A stretch of 23,189 nt of DNA from CAUVKI01 sp963552605 (lineage in GTDB: Bacteria; Bacillota; Clostridia; Tissierellales; Peptoniphilaceae), in assembly GCA_963552605.1 (NCBI GenBank), contig CAUVKI010000033.1, positions 1-23,189 on the forward strand. Reading direction: 5' to 3'. Positions 14,124 through 23,004 of the stretch are shown piece by piece. The notes under the pieces were generated by a model that ran no database searches, was not told where the DNA came from, and saw nothing but the letters and a program-made list of their open reading frames with translations. Made by a program: the position numbers and the translations under genes. The stretch's first letter is position 1. Each line of letters starts with the position of its first letter.

Positions 14124-14813
14124 TTGAAACTTGATGTTCGTTATAAATTCTTTTTATTGATACTTATCAGTGTGGTGGCATTTTCTGCAAAGGATATTAG
14201 ATATGGGAGTATTGTCTTTGCGATTGTCTGCATGATTTCTTTTCTTCTGGGACAAAAAAGGAAGACCATGAAATTTATGGTAGCCTATGTGCTATTACTT
14301 TTATTTGTTGTATTTTCCGAGTATTTACCGGCAGTTTTGAGCAGTATGATTTTGATGGTTATTTTATGCGCAAGAATGTGTATGCCTATTATGCTCTATG
14401 GACAAACCTTTTTAAAAACCACATCGGTCAGTGAAATGGTAACAGGTCTGTATGCGATGAAGATTCCTCGTGCATTTATCATTACTTTTGCGGTTGCTAT
14501 GCGTTTTTTTCCTACTGCAAAAGAAGAAATTTCTTATGTTAATGACGCTATGGCACTTCGAGGAATAGAGTTTTCCCTGCGAAACTTAAGACTACGACCG
14601 GCAATTGTGTTTGAAGGGTTTATTGTGCCGCTTTTGGTTCGTGTGTCCACCATTGCCGAGGAGCTTTCAGCAGCATCAATCACTCGCGGATTGGATAATC
14701 CTGCGCCCAGAACAGCATTCACAAAACTTAAAATGACATTCAAGGACACGCTTGTAACCATTTTGTTTACAGCGCTGCTGATTTTTGTTCTGTGGTTGCG
14801 AGCGAGGAGGTGA
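14124..14813 (+). CDS. ECF transporter T component (EcfT/CbiQ type)
   Basis: A 229-residue membrane protein starting at TTG, supported by AGGGAGA 8 bases upstream. The N-terminus MKLDVRYKFFLLILISV is the same Asp-x-Arg-x-Lys opening as in the T component at the left edge. Five or six membrane helices follow. Two coupling motifs of the type that contacts the ATPases are visible: ALRGIEFS and ITRGLDNPAPR (Arg-Gly pairs). It joins the S component to the ATPases in the membrane. The next gene begins 4 bp after the stop, with its ribosome binding site inside this gene's last codons. Confidence 0.9.
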   Translation: MKLDVRYKFFLLILISVVAFSAKDIRYGSIVFAIVCMISFLLGQKRKTMKFMVAYVLLLLFVVFSEYLPAVLSSMILMVILCARMCMPIMLYGQTFLKTTSVSEMVTGLYAMKIPRAFIITFAVAMRFFPTAKEEISYVNDAMALRGIEFSLRNLRLRPAIVFEGFIVPLLVRVSTIAEELSAASITRGLDNPAPRTAFTKLKMTFKDTLVTILFTALLIFVLWLRARR

Positions 14814-14817
14814 TAAA

Positions 14818-16206
14818 TTGATTGAATTGGAACAGGTCAGTTTCCGCTATGCAGAAACGGAAACGGAAGCATTAAAAAATATTTCTCTTAAAGTGGATAG
14901 AGGTAAATGTGTAGTGCTTTCAGGAGGCTCAGGGTGCGGAAAAACAACTGTCACCAGACTTGTAAATGGATTGATTCCAAGTTTTTATCCGGGAGAACTT
15001 TCCGGAACTGTAAAAATAAACGGAGAAGATATTGCCGGACGAGAGCCGCATGAATTAGCTGCACAAATCGGTTCTGTATTTCAAAATCCGAGAACGCAAT
15101 TTTTCAGTACGGATACAGATAGTGAAATTGTTTTCGGTATGGAAAATTGTGGGATTTCATATGGAGAAATGCACCATCGTTATGAACAGACAATAAATGA
15201 TCTCAATTTAGAGAATCTATGCGGGAGAGATATTTTTTCGCTTTCAGGTGGAGAGAAACAGCAAATTGCTTTCGGAAGCGTCTATGCACTATCTCCTGAA
15301 ATATATGTTTTGGACGAGCCGTCTGCGAATCTTGACAGGGTTGCAACTTTAAGACTTCGAAATCTTCTTTTGCAGTTAAAAAATAGCGGAAAAACTTTAC
15401 TGATTTCCGAACACCGTCTTTATTATCTTCGTGATGTGGCGGATCAGGTGGCGTTAATGAAAGACGGAAAGTTGACAGGACTTTACGATATGGAAGAGCT
15501 TGCTTTCGCACCTGTGGAATCTCTCAATCGTATGGGACTTCGTACACTATGGGATATTGAAGTTTCACCTTCTCCTATAAGCTATACCACGAGAGACTCC
15601 GCATTGGAGATAAGAAATCTTTCAGTGAAGCGAGGAAAAAAAACTGTGTTGAAAAACATCAATATTTCGGCAGATTATGGGGATATTGTCGGAATAATCG
15701 GAGAAAACGGAATCGGAAAAACGACATTGGCACGAACGATCTGCGGGCTTATGAAAGAGAACACGGGGGACATTTATTTGGCGGGACAACGTATGAATAT
15801 ACGTATGAGAAAACAATTTGCTTTTCTTGTAATGCAGGATCCGAATTATCAGCTATTCAGCGATAGTGTGATTGGAGAAATGGCACTTACCGCTTCCGGT
15901 GAAATGCCAAATCCGGAAGATGTACGGAGAATTTTGTCGGCTTTAGAGCTTACAAGTGTCCAAGGCAGACATCCGCTCTCTTTATCAGGAGGGCAAAAGC
16001 AGCGTTTATGTGTAGCTCTTGCGGCTTTATCGCCTGCACGTATACTCTTTTTTGACGAACCGACAAGCGGACTTGATTTTGAGAATATGAATCGTGTGGC
16101 AAAGATGTTAAAGGAACTTTCCAAGAAAAAAACTATTATTGTGATCTCTCATGATAATGAATTTCTGAATCTTGCTTGTACGCGAATCATATCCTTATCA
16201 AAATGA
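14818..16206 (+). CDS. ECF transporter ATPase, two ABC domains fused
   Basis: The start is TTG at 14818 (MIELEQVSFRY), set by AGGAGG 7 bases upstream; the frame extends a further 11 codons into the T gene without meaning. The 462 residues hold two complete ABC ATPase units, corresponding to EcfA1 and EcfA2 in one chain. Unit 1: Walker A GGSGCGKTT (36-44), signature SLSGGEKQQ (141-149), Walker B IYVLDEPSA (162-170), H-loop H199. Unit 2: Walker A GENGIGKTT (295-303), signature LSGGQKQR (389-396), Walker B ILFFDEPTSGLD (409-420), H445. It powers uptake through the T and S proteins encoded on either side. Nothing looks broken. Confidence 0.93.
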   Translation: MIELEQVSFRYAETETEALKNISLKVDRGKCVVLSGGSGCGKTTVTRLVNGLIPSFYPGELSGTVKINGEDIAGREPHELAAQIGSVFQNPRTQFFSTDTDSEIVFGMENCGISYGEMHHRYEQTINDLNLENLCGRDIFSLSGGEKQQIAFGSVYALSPEIYVLDEPSANLDRVATLRLRNLLLQLKNSGKTLLISEHRLYYLRDVADQVALMKDGKLTGLYDMEELAFAPVESLNRMGLRTLWDIEVSPSPISYTTRDSALEIRNLSVKRGKKTVLKNINISADYGDIVGIIGENGIGKTTLARTICGLMKENTGDIYLAGQRMNIRMRKQFAFLVMQDPNYQLFSDSVIGEMALTASGEMPNPEDVRRILSALELTSVQGRHPLSLSGGQKQRLCVALAALSPARILFFDEPTSGLDFENMNRVAKMLKELSKKKTIIVISHDNEFLNLACTRIISLSK

Positions 16207-16236
16207 ACTAAAAATAGAAAGTGAGGAGAATTTCAA

Positions 16237-16860
16237 ATGAATCAAAACAAAACTACTTCCAATACCAAACTGGGTGGCCGTGATTTCATAAACATTGGCA
16301 TTTTTACCGTCATATTTATTGTGCTTTTTATGGTGTGCATTATGGTTATGAGTCTAACCATTTATACTTTACCGTTTGGGGTTGCATTAGCTTCCTTCAT
16401 TACGGCCTCCGTATATATGCTGCTTCGTGCAAAAGCACCTAAAGCCGGCGCAATTACGCTGTTTGGAGTTTTATTCGGGCTGGTTATGTTCGTTATGGGC
16501 AGCGGCTGGCCAACACTTGCAGCGGTAATTGCGGGTTCCGTTATTGCGGAATTGGTTGCAAGAAGCGGAGATTATAAGAGCTACACTTTAGAGGTCATCG
16601 GCTATTGCATTTTAATGCTGGGGACTGCAATAGGCTCATACATTCCGTTTCTCGTAATGAAAGATTATTATCTTAAACTTGCTGAAGGGAACAGTATTAA
16701 CGGGGAATTTATGTCCCGCTTGGTGGAATTTATCAGCGGATCATATCTTGCTTTGGCTTTAGCTGTTACAGTTGTTACAGCTATGTTGGGAACAGTATTG
16801 GCTCGTGCCGTTTTCAAAAAACATCTTGTGAAAGCGGGATTAGTCAATGAGACAAAGTGA
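16237..16860 (+). CDS. ECF transporter S component, MptD/Trep_Strep family
   Basis: A 207-residue hydrophobic protein with about six helices, paralogous to the S component at 346-945. Shared landmarks are GGRDFINIGIFTVIF near the N-terminus, AKAPKAGAITLFGVLFGL, SGDYKSYTLEVIGY and the basic end FKKHLVKAGLV. It would supply substrate recognition for the T and ATPase genes just upstream. GAGGAG precedes the ATG. It begins 30 bp after the ATPase gene. The substrate is unknown; the linked MATE exporter does not settle it. Confidence 0.88.
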   Translation: MNQNKTTSNTKLGGRDFINIGIFTVIFIVLFMVCIMVMSLTIYTLPFGVALASFITASVYMLLRAKAPKAGAITLFGVLFGLVMFVMGSGWPTLAAVIAGSVIAELVARSGDYKSYTLEVIGYCILMLGTAIGSYIPFLVMKDYYLKLAEGNSINGEFMSRLVEFISGSYLALALAVTVVTAMLGTVLARAVFKKHLVKAGLVNETK

Positions 16861-17013
16861 CGAAAAAAAAAGAAAGCAAAAATCGGTATGTCGCGTATTG
16901 ATAGTGAAAAACTGCTTGCGCATAGCGGATTATTCTCGGGACTATATCATACCCAGCAAAATAATTGCGAGTGGATATTTTGATAATGAATGGATTAACG
17001 GACAGGAGGAACT

Positions 17014-18363
17014 ATGAATAGCAGCAAAGAAAAAGAGATGATATTAAAAGACAATATGTGGAAAGTTTGCATAAACCTTTCGTTTCCCGCAGTTATTGCA
17101 ATGTTTTTGTACGGACTTAACACAATCTGCGATATGCTTTTTATAGGCAGATATGTAGGGGAAACAGCATTTGCCGGAGTTTCCATCGTGTCACCGTTGA
17201 CGCAGATTCCGCTTGGGTTAGGTTCTCTCGTGGGTGTGGGCACAGGATCCTATTTGAGTATTTTAATTGGAGAAAATAACACTAAGGTTCAGAAACGGCT
17301 ATTGGGTAATGCGAATACCGTTATGTTAATTTTTACGGTTATTGCTATGACTTTAGGCTTCCTGTTCTTAAATCCGCTGCTTAAGGTAATGGGGGCGAGC
17401 GGTCAGGAACTCTTATATGGAAGCAACTATTTTAAAATCACATTGATAGGAGCGTTGCTTTGGATTGGCGGATTAGCCTACAATATGATTGTCAGAGCTG
17501 AAGGAAAAATGAAAACTGCTGCCCTAATGATGGGGATCGGTATGGTTGTAAATATTATAGCCAATTACATACTGATGGCAATCTTGAATATGGGTGTGGA
17601 AGGTGCTGCATGGGGAACAAACATTGCTATGCTCGTCTATGTTCTTTTGTTCTTTGCATATTGCAGAATGGGACATACGAGTTTCGACACCAACGAGTAT
17701 AAATTATATTATGATAAAGAGGTGTCAAAAGAAATAATATCTCTTGGAATGCCTTCGTTTATACTGTCTGTGATGACCGTTATTCAGGGTGTGATTATTC
17801 TTAAGGCTCTAAACACCTATGGAACAACATCTGATGTGGCTTTTTATGGGATTTCCTTTCGGATTATGAACCTTCTGATGACGCCGATTTATGGACTTAT
17901 GAGGGCGTTGCAACCCGCTGTCGGAATTAACTATGGTGCCAAACAATACGATAGAGTGATTAGCTTTTATAAAATTTTTTCATTTGTCGCATTTGTATTG
18001 GTCTTGCTTATGTGGCTTCCTTCTCTGTTGTTCCCCAACGAAATTATCCGTATGATGATGCCCGATGCCTCTTTTGGAACAGAAAGTCTTAATTACTTCA
18101 GATTTATAGTAAGCATTGTACCATTGCTCTGTATCGTTTTGACAGCAATGACATTTTGGTCTGCAATAAAAAAGCCGAAGCCTGCGATGCTTATAGGAAT
18201 AGGACGACAGCTTATTCTATATATCCCCCTGATGATCATTTTGCCGAAACTATTTGGAATATCAGCTATATATTATGGTTCGTTCGCCATCGATGCTTTT
18301 TTATCGCTTATTATTGCAGCTATGATGTTGCGTGAGTTCAAGCTCTTGAGAACAAAAGCCTGA
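17014..18363 (+). CDS. MATE family efflux transporter
   Basis: A 449-residue protein with about twelve membrane helices in two similar halves, as in the MATE (multidrug and toxic compound extrusion) family, which exports cationic compounds using a Na+ or H+ gradient. Typical strings are NLSFPAVIAMFLYGLNTICDMLFIGRYVGETAFAGVSIVSPL, VGVGTGSYLSILIGENN and, in the second half, GMPSFILSVMTVIQGVIILKALNTYGTTSDVAFYG and MRALQPAVGINYGAKQYDR. AGGAGG lies 6 bases before the ATG. About 150 bp separate it from the S component with no promoter or terminator evident, so it is probably the last gene of the AraC-linked operon. Export of the compound that the ECF module or its regulator handles is possible but unproven. 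Confidence 0.92.
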   Translation: MNSSKEKEMILKDNMWKVCINLSFPAVIAMFLYGLNTICDMLFIGRYVGETAFAGVSIVSPLTQIPLGLGSLVGVGTGSYLSILIGENNTKVQKRLLGNANTVMLIFTVIAMTLGFLFLNPLLKVMGASGQELLYGSNYFKITLIGALLWIGGLAYNMIVRAEGKMKTAALMMGIGMVVNIIANYILMAILNMGVEGAAWGTNIAMLVYVLLFFAYCRMGHTSFDTNEYKLYYDKEVSKEIISLGMPSFILSVMTVIQGVIILKALNTYGTTSDVAFYGISFRIMNLLMTPIYGLMRALQPAVGINYGAKQYDRVISFYKIFSFVAFVLVLLMWLPSLLFPNEIIRMMMPDASFGTESLNYFRFIVSIVPLLCIVLTAMTFWSAIKKPKPAMLIGIGRQLILYIPLMIILPKLFGISAIYYGSFAIDAFLSLIIAAMMLREFKLLRTKA

Positions 18364-18424
18364 TCTTTTGTAACAACATTTTTCAGACCTGCGGCTTAAA
18401 GAAAAGGCGTTCATAAAAAAATAT

Positions 18425-18439
18425 GCCCTTTGTCAGGGC
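18425..18439 (-). terminator. Terminator of the ruvCAB-spoIID-queA operon
   Basis: GCCCT (18425-18429) and AGGGC (18435-18439) pair, followed on the minus strand by ATATTTTTTTA, 9 bp after the queA stop codon. Confidence 0.75.
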
Positions 18440-18447
18440 TTAAATAT

Positions 18448-19482
18448 CTACAAGATGAGCATTGCATCTCCGAAGCTGAAAAATCTGTATCGCTCCCTTA
18501 TCGCTTCTTCATAAGCTTTTAAAATTTTTTTTCTGTCATAAAATGCACTCACCAACATAAGGAGCGTTGATTCGGGCAGGTGAAAATTTGTAATCAGACA
18601 GTCCGCCGCTTGGAACTTAAACCCCGGATGGATAAAAATATCCGTGTATTTGGTTTCGGGTTTAACTCTGCCGTTCTCTGCGGAGGATTCCAAAGTGCGC
18701 ACCGAAGTGGTGCCGACTGCAAAAATTTTTCCTCCGGATTTTTTTATGCTGTTAATCCTCTCCGAAGCGTCATCCGATATGTGAAAAAATTCAGAGTGCA
18801 TTTTATGCTCTTTTATATCCTCCGTTTTCACCGGCAGGAAAGTACCCATACCCACATGAAGCGTGATTTTAATAATATCTATTCCCCTTTGCTTTATTTC
18901 CTCAAGAAGCTTGGGGGTAAAGTGAAGCCCAGCGGTAGGAGCTGCCACCGATCCGTAATCCTTGCAGTAAACCGTCTGATATCTCTCTTTGTCCTCAAGT
19001 TTTTTAGAAATATAGGGAGGTATCGGCATTTCCCCAATCTCGTCAATGATAGAAAAAAAATCTCCCTCATATTCAAACTCTATCTCTCTCGTGCCATCTT
19101 CGTTAACTTTTTTTACAGTGCCGAATATTTTTGCGGTTTTTGAAAAAAATTCAAGCTGCACTCCCTCTTTTAATTTCTTTGCAGGTCTTGCCATAACCTG
19201 CCACGCTTTTTCAAGAGGTTTCACAAGCAACACCTCTATCTTTTCGTCCTTTCCGATACGTTTTGAAAAAAGTCTTGCAGGGATTACACGGCTATCGTTT
19301 ATCACCAATCCGTCGCCCTTTTCCATATATTCCGTGATATCCTTAAAACTTCTGTGCTCAATCTTACCGCTGTCCCTATGGATAACCATTAACCTCGATT
19401 CATCCCGTTTCTTAGTTCCCTCTTGGGCTATGAGTTCTTTCGGCAGTTCATAAAAATAATCTCTTGTCCTATCGCCATCCAT
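18448..19482 (-). CDS. queA: S-adenosylmethionine:tRNA ribosyltransferase-isomerase
   Basis: QueA transfers and rearranges the ribose of S-adenosylmethionine onto preQ1-modified tRNA, giving epoxyqueuosine, the step after Tgt. The start at 19482 (MDGDRTRDYFYELPKELIAQ) gives 344 residues, the normal size; the frame continues upstream inside spoIID without similarity. Key text: INDSRVIPARLFSKR, VAAPTAGLHFTPKLL, ITLHVGMGTFLPVKTEDIKEHKMHSEFF, AVGTTSVRTLES and TDIFIHPGFKFQAADCLITNFHLPESTLLMLVSAF. It overlaps the end of spoIID by 14 bp, so translation is coupled. It is the last gene of the leftward operon and has its own terminator. Confidence 0.97.
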   Translation of the reverse strand: MDGDRTRDYFYELPKELIAQEGTKKRDESRLMVIHRDSGKIEHRSFKDITEYMEKGDGLVINDSRVIPARLFSKRIGKDEKIEVLLVKPLEKAWQVMARPAKKLKEGVQLEFFSKTAKIFGTVKKVNEDGTREIEFEYEGDFFSIIDEIGEMPIPPYISKKLEDKERYQTVYCKDYGSVAAPTAGLHFTPKLLEEIKQRGIDIIKITLHVGMGTFLPVKTEDIKEHKMHSEFFHISDDASERINSIKKSGGKIFAVGTTSVRTLESSAENGRVKPETKYTDIFIHPGFKFQAADCLITNFHLPESTLLMLVSAFYDRKKILKAYEEAIRERYRFFSFGDAMLIL

Positions 19483-20650
19483 TTTCCACAACCGCTCCCT
19501 TATAATAAAACTGCAAAATTTCCTCGAACGAAAAACCCTGATTTGCCATTTCGACTGCACCCGCCTGCGGCATTCCCACTCCATGCCCATAGCCCTTTCC
19601 TTTGAAAATCACTTCCGAACCCGACTCAAAACGAAGTCCGCTCTCTCCCACTCTAAACCACGAACTCTTAAAACCCTGAGCTCCCAAAATCAGACGAAAT
19701 GCATTTCCCGTAAGCTCAATTGACCTTTCAGAACCGTTAAGTCTCACATTTTTAACACTGCCCGTTTCATTGTTCAAAACAAGCGAAAACGAGCGAAGTT
19801 TTCCTATATCTTTTCCCGCCTCTCTTAGAAGTCTTTCAATCTCATCTCTTGAGATTTTTATATTCCAAAAAAAATTCTTGCTTGAGGCGGAATAAGGGTC
19901 TTTGACGGAGGAAAGATATTCTATCTTCTTTCCGCCCCACACTCCGTCCGAGGACTCCGTGTATCCGCTCGAAACCGAAAAAAATATTGAATTGCAAAGC
20001 TCTCCATTGAATTTCAAAATTTTTCCAGAGGTTTCTTTCACCGCCGAAGTTGCATCATCGGTTTCTTTTTCTATTCCGAAATAAACCTGCGACATAGTGG
20101 TATCGTCCAGATTATAACCTTTTTTTATAAACTTCTCCCTGTTTGCCAGAGCAAAGCTCCTCGAAGCGACAGCCTGAGCCTTGAGAGCTTCTTTGGGAGC
20201 GGTATCTCCAATCTCCGACGGCACAACTCCCATAAGGTAAAAATCCAGTATAATTCTGTTTATGATAATCGGCTTACCTTCGTAGAGCTTAAAAAAAATA
20301 TTCCCCCTATAACCTTTGCCCTCGACAAAAATCGGAGTGAATTCTCCGTCAGGGTGCATAAGCATCAACGAATTCATACTCTCCCACGCCGCTTCCCCTG
20401 AGGGAAGAAAAATCCTGAAACTTTCATCTGCAAATCTCACCGTAACTTCCGGCTCCCAAATCGCCCCTATTATTCGCCCCTTTCCGTTCTTTAGAATAAA
20501 CCCGTCTTTGGAACTGAGTTTCACGGAATAAAAATTCTTTACGGGTCGGGTCAAGCCTATGTCCAAGGTATAAAAATCTCTTGCATAAACTTCCCTCGGT
20601 ATCAACAAAAAAAGAAACACCATAACGACAAGCTTTTTCATTTTAATCAT
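19469..20650 (-). CDS. SpoIID/LytB domain protein (cell-wall lytic transglycosylase type)
   Basis: A 393-residue exported protein. Residues 4-23 form a signal peptide (KMKKLVVMVFLFLLIPREVYA). The SpoIID domain core is present: LDFYLMGVVPSEIGDTAPKEALKAQAVASRSFAL, with E146 as the likely catalytic glutamate, and at 352-368 KGYGHGVGMPQAGAVEMA. SpoIID of Bacillus trims peptidoglycan during engulfment of the forespore. Relatives in non-sporulating Firmicutes also exist, and no other sporulation gene is seen here, so a vegetative wall role is possible. The ATG overlaps the ruvB stop (ATGA). A second Met three residues on is an alternative start. This position between ruvB and queA is common in Clostridia. 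Confidence 0.9.
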   Translation of the reverse strand: MIKMKKLVVMVFLFLLIPREVYARDFYTLDIGLTRPVKNFYSVKLSSKDGFILKNGKGRIIGAIWEPEVTVRFADESFRIFLPSGEAAWESMNSLMLMHPDGEFTPIFVEGKGYRGNIFFKLYEGKPIIINRIILDFYLMGVVPSEIGDTAPKEALKAQAVASRSFALANREKFIKKGYNLDDTTMSQVYFGIEKETDDATSAVKETSGKILKFNGELCNSIFFSVSSGYTESSDGVWGGKKIEYLSSVKDPYSASSKNFFWNIKISRDEIERLLREAGKDIGKLRSFSLVLNNETGSVKNVRLNGSERSIELTGNAFRLILGAQGFKSSWFRVGESGLRFESGSEVIFKGKGYGHGVGMPQAGAVEMANQGFSFEEILQFYYKGAVVENGWR

Positions 20651-21633
20651 TCTCTCCTCAGATATTTAAAAGCCTCCTCGGTCAAAATCCTTCCCCTAGA
20701 GGTTCGGCTTATAAAGCCCATTTGCAATAAAAACGGCTCATACACATCTTCTATCGTTGAGGACTCTTCTCCGACCGTTGCCGCAATACTGTCAAGCCCC
20801 ACGGGTCCCCCGCCGAATTGCCTGTCAATCACTTCCAAGATTTTTTTGTCCATTCTGTCCAAACCTTTTTCGTCAACCTCAAGAAGTTTTAATCCGTCAT
20901 CGGCGGTTTCTTTGTCTATAATTTTTTTTCCGTGGTATTGAGCAAAATCCCTAACCCTCTTTAGCAACCTGTTTGCAATTCTCGGAGTTCCCCGAGAGCG
21001 AGCCGCCATTTCCTTAGCTGCGTCCTCTTCAATTACTATCCCCATTATCTTAGCGGAGCGCTTTATAATTTCCTTTAATTCCTTAACGGGGTATAACTCC
21101 AAAGACATCATAACCCCGAAGCGATCCCTAAGAGGTGAGGTTAAAAGCCCCTGTCTGGTCGTTGCGCCGATCAACGTAAAAGGTGAGATATCAATTCTTA
21201 CCGACCTTGCGGAAGGACCTTTGCCTATGACCAAGTCCAAAGAATAATCCTCCATTGCGGGATATAAAATTTCCTCAACACTTCGATTTAACCTATGTAT
21301 TTCATCTATAAAAAGCACATCATTCGGTTCCAGATTTGTCAGAATACTCGCCAAATCCCCCTGTCTTTCTATGGCGGGTCCGCTTGTAATTTTCATATTC
21401 ACTCCGAGTTCATTTGAAATAATCCCCGCAAGGGTGGTTTTTCCGAGCCCCGGAGGACCGTAAAGCAAAACATGATCCAAACTCTCTCTTCTCTCTTTTG
21501 CCGCCCCGATAAAAATTTCAAGCTTTTGCTTTGCCTTACTTTGCCCTATATACTCGGAAAGTTTTTTGGGACGAAGATTTACCTCCGAAACATCTTCCTC
21601 CCTCGCCTTGGCATCCGTAATTCTTTCGCTCAT
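20647..21633 (-). CDS. ruvB: Holliday junction branch migration DNA helicase RuvB
   Basis: RuvB is the hexameric AAA+ motor that drives branch migration of Holliday junctions with RuvA. The 328 residues show the standard order: LRPKKLSEYIGQ, Walker A GPPGLGKTT (59-67), Walker B VLFIDEIHRL (106-115), IGATTRQGLLTSPLRDRFG with the sensor and arginine finger, RSRGTPRIANRLLKRVRDFA, and the C-terminal winged helix ending GFISRTSRGRILTEEAFKYL. It begins 16 bp after ruvA and overlaps spoIID by 4 bp. The Shine-Dalgarno (GGTGAG) is modest. No unusual feature seen. Confidence 0.98.
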   Translation of the reverse strand: MSERITDAKAREEDVSEVNLRPKKLSEYIGQSKAKQKLEIFIGAAKERRESLDHVLLYGPPGLGKTTLAGIISNELGVNMKITSGPAIERQGDLASILTNLEPNDVLFIDEIHRLNRSVEEILYPAMEDYSLDLVIGKGPSARSVRIDISPFTLIGATTRQGLLTSPLRDRFGVMMSLELYPVKELKEIIKRSAKIMGIVIEEDAAKEMAARSRGTPRIANRLLKRVRDFAQYHGKKIIDKETADDGLKLLEVDEKGLDRMDKKILEVIDRQFGGGPVGLDSIAATVGEESSTIEDVYEPFLLQMGFISRTSRGRILTEEAFKYLRRE

Positions 21634-21649
21634 CTTTTCTCACCACTTT

Positions 21650-22231
21650 TCAGGTTCTCTTATACAGCAACTTAAGTGCGTACTTAATCCAATCTTCAAG
21701 CGCACCCTCATTGAAATCAATCTCGGAAGAAACCTTGCGAATTTCTCCCTCCTTATATCCCAAAACCGAGAGAGCATCAAAAAACTCCGCATTTCCGAAA
21801 TTTCCGTCTTTGTCGGAAGCAATCGAAAAATCCGAAACCTTGCCCCCAAGCTCCAGCACGATTCGCTCAGCCGTCTTTTTCCCTATGCCAGGAGTTTTGG
21901 ATAATAAAGCACTGTCATTGTCAATCACCGCCCTTGCAATCTCGGAAACCTTTGCCGATGAAAGAATTGCGCTTGCACTTTTCGGTCCGACTTTAGATAC
22001 GGCAATGAGAAGCTTAAACATCTTAAATTCATTCTCGGTTAAAAAACCGTAAAGTTCCAAGCCGTCGTCTTTAACTGAAAGATATGTGTAAAGCTTTACA
22101 TCTTCATCTCCCTCTTTCAGCTTTGAAGAAGTGGATAAGGGAACTTTAATCCTATAACCTATTTTATTGTTTTCCAAAACTATCTCATCTGCCGAAGCGT
22201 AGGAAACATTCCCCATTATATACGCAAACAT
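21650..22231 (-). CDS. ruvA: Holliday junction DNA-binding protein RuvA
   Basis: RuvA binds four-way junctions as a tetramer and loads RuvB. The 193 residues include the N-terminal OB domain (MFAYIMGNVSYASADEIVLENNKIGYRI) and the two helix-hairpin-helix segments around LLIAVSKVGPKSASAILSS and LSKTPGIGKKTAERIVLELGGK. After a shortened acidic linker comes the C-terminal RuvB-binding part (DALSVLGYKEGEIRKV). The ATG shares one base with the ruvC stop codon (TAATG), so the genes are translationally coupled. Length and motifs are ordinary. Confidence 0.97.
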   Translation of the reverse strand: MFAYIMGNVSYASADEIVLENNKIGYRIKVPLSTSSKLKEGDEDVKLYTYLSVKDDGLELYGFLTENEFKMFKLLIAVSKVGPKSASAILSSAKVSEIARAVIDNDSALLSKTPGIGKKTAERIVLELGGKVSDFSIASDKDGNFGNAEFFDALSVLGYKEGEIRKVSSEIDFNEGALEDWIKYALKLLYKRT

Positions 22232-22725
22232 TATCCCAACCTGAACTCCTCTTTAAACTTTAAGCTGTGTCCATGGCAAACCGCTATGGCAAGAGCGTCC
22301 GCCGTGTCGTCAAGCTCGGGACGCTTTTTCAAATTCAAAAGCAGCTTCACCATTTCTTCAACCTGTCTTTTTTCAGCTTTCCCATATCCCGTAACCGACT
22401 GCTTGACTTGAAACGGAGTGTATTCATAAATCGGAATTTCTTTTTTCACAGCTTCCAAAATTTCCACGCCTCTTGCGTGACTTACGGAAATCCCCGTCGT
22501 AATATTCTTATTAAAAAACAACTCCTCAATCGCCATCTCGTCCGGCTCATATAAATCAAGAAGCGTTTTCATTTCTTCCGATATCATAAGAAGTCTTTTG
22601 GGGAGTAAATAATTTTTTGGGGTCTTAATTGCGCCCATCGCCACTAAATCAAAATGATTTCCCTCATAATCCAAAATCCCATATCCGACAATCGCAAGCC
22701 CCGGATCAATTCCAATAATTCTCAC
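22231..22725 (-). CDS. ruvC: Crossover junction endodeoxyribonuclease RuvC
   Basis: RuvC cuts Holliday junctions as a dimer. The start is taken as GTG at 22725 (read VRIIGIDPG), giving 164 residues with the catalytic acids at D7, E67, D140 and D143, the spacing of the E. coli enzyme. GTG at 22734 is an alternative, and the frame is open to 22800 without similarity. GGTGAT just upstream fits the end of an extended Shine-Dalgarno. The protein has FNKNITTGISVSHARGV and VKQSVTGYGKAEKRQV as expected. It is the first gene of the ruv operon; an extended -10 (TGC plus TAAAAT, 22742-22747 on the minus strand) lies about 17 bp upstream of the start. Confidence 0.95.
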   Translation of the reverse strand: MRIIGIDPGLAIVGYGILDYEGNHFDLVAMGAIKTPKNYLLPKRLLMISEEMKTLLDLYEPDEMAIEELFFNKNITTGISVSHARGVEILEAVKKEIPIYEYTPFQVKQSVTGYGKAEKRQVEEMVKLLLNLKKRPELDDTADALAIAVCHGHSLKFKEEFRLG

Positions 22726-22741
22726 TACAATCACCAAGCGA

Positions 22742-22750
22742 ATTTTAGCA
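22742..22750 (-). promoter_or_regulatory. Probable extended -10 promoter of the ruv operon
   Basis: Minus-strand TGC followed by TAAAAT, with only a T-tract where the -35 would be. The transcript would have a leader of only about 10 bases before the GTG start. Confidence 0.5.
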
Positions 22751-23004
22751 CAATTTGAACGAAAAAAAAAGCCGCAGCGTTCAAACCACAGGTCTAACAT
22801 AAAAAAAATTTTGAGAAGCGCAGCATTTCTTATCTCTCAATGAGAGCAAAATAAATCCACTGCTTTAAATTTTTTTAGGGCTTTCAGTATTTTTCTTAGT
22901 AAGTTTTACTAACAACTATCTGTAGATTGTCGATATACCATATGAAAATTTTTTCCGAGAAGTCTCGTTGAAAATTTACGTAAGAAAATGAGGTGGATTT
23001 TAGA

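Noticed and set aside
16888..16983. 31-codon frame between the S component and the MATE gene
   Set aside because: No ribosome binding site and no recognisable motif; could be a remnant but nothing supports it.
22811..22840. TTGAGA/TCTCAA inverted repeat followed by Ts on the minus strand
   Set aside because: Short stem, and no minus-strand gene upstream to terminate; too weak to list as a terminator.
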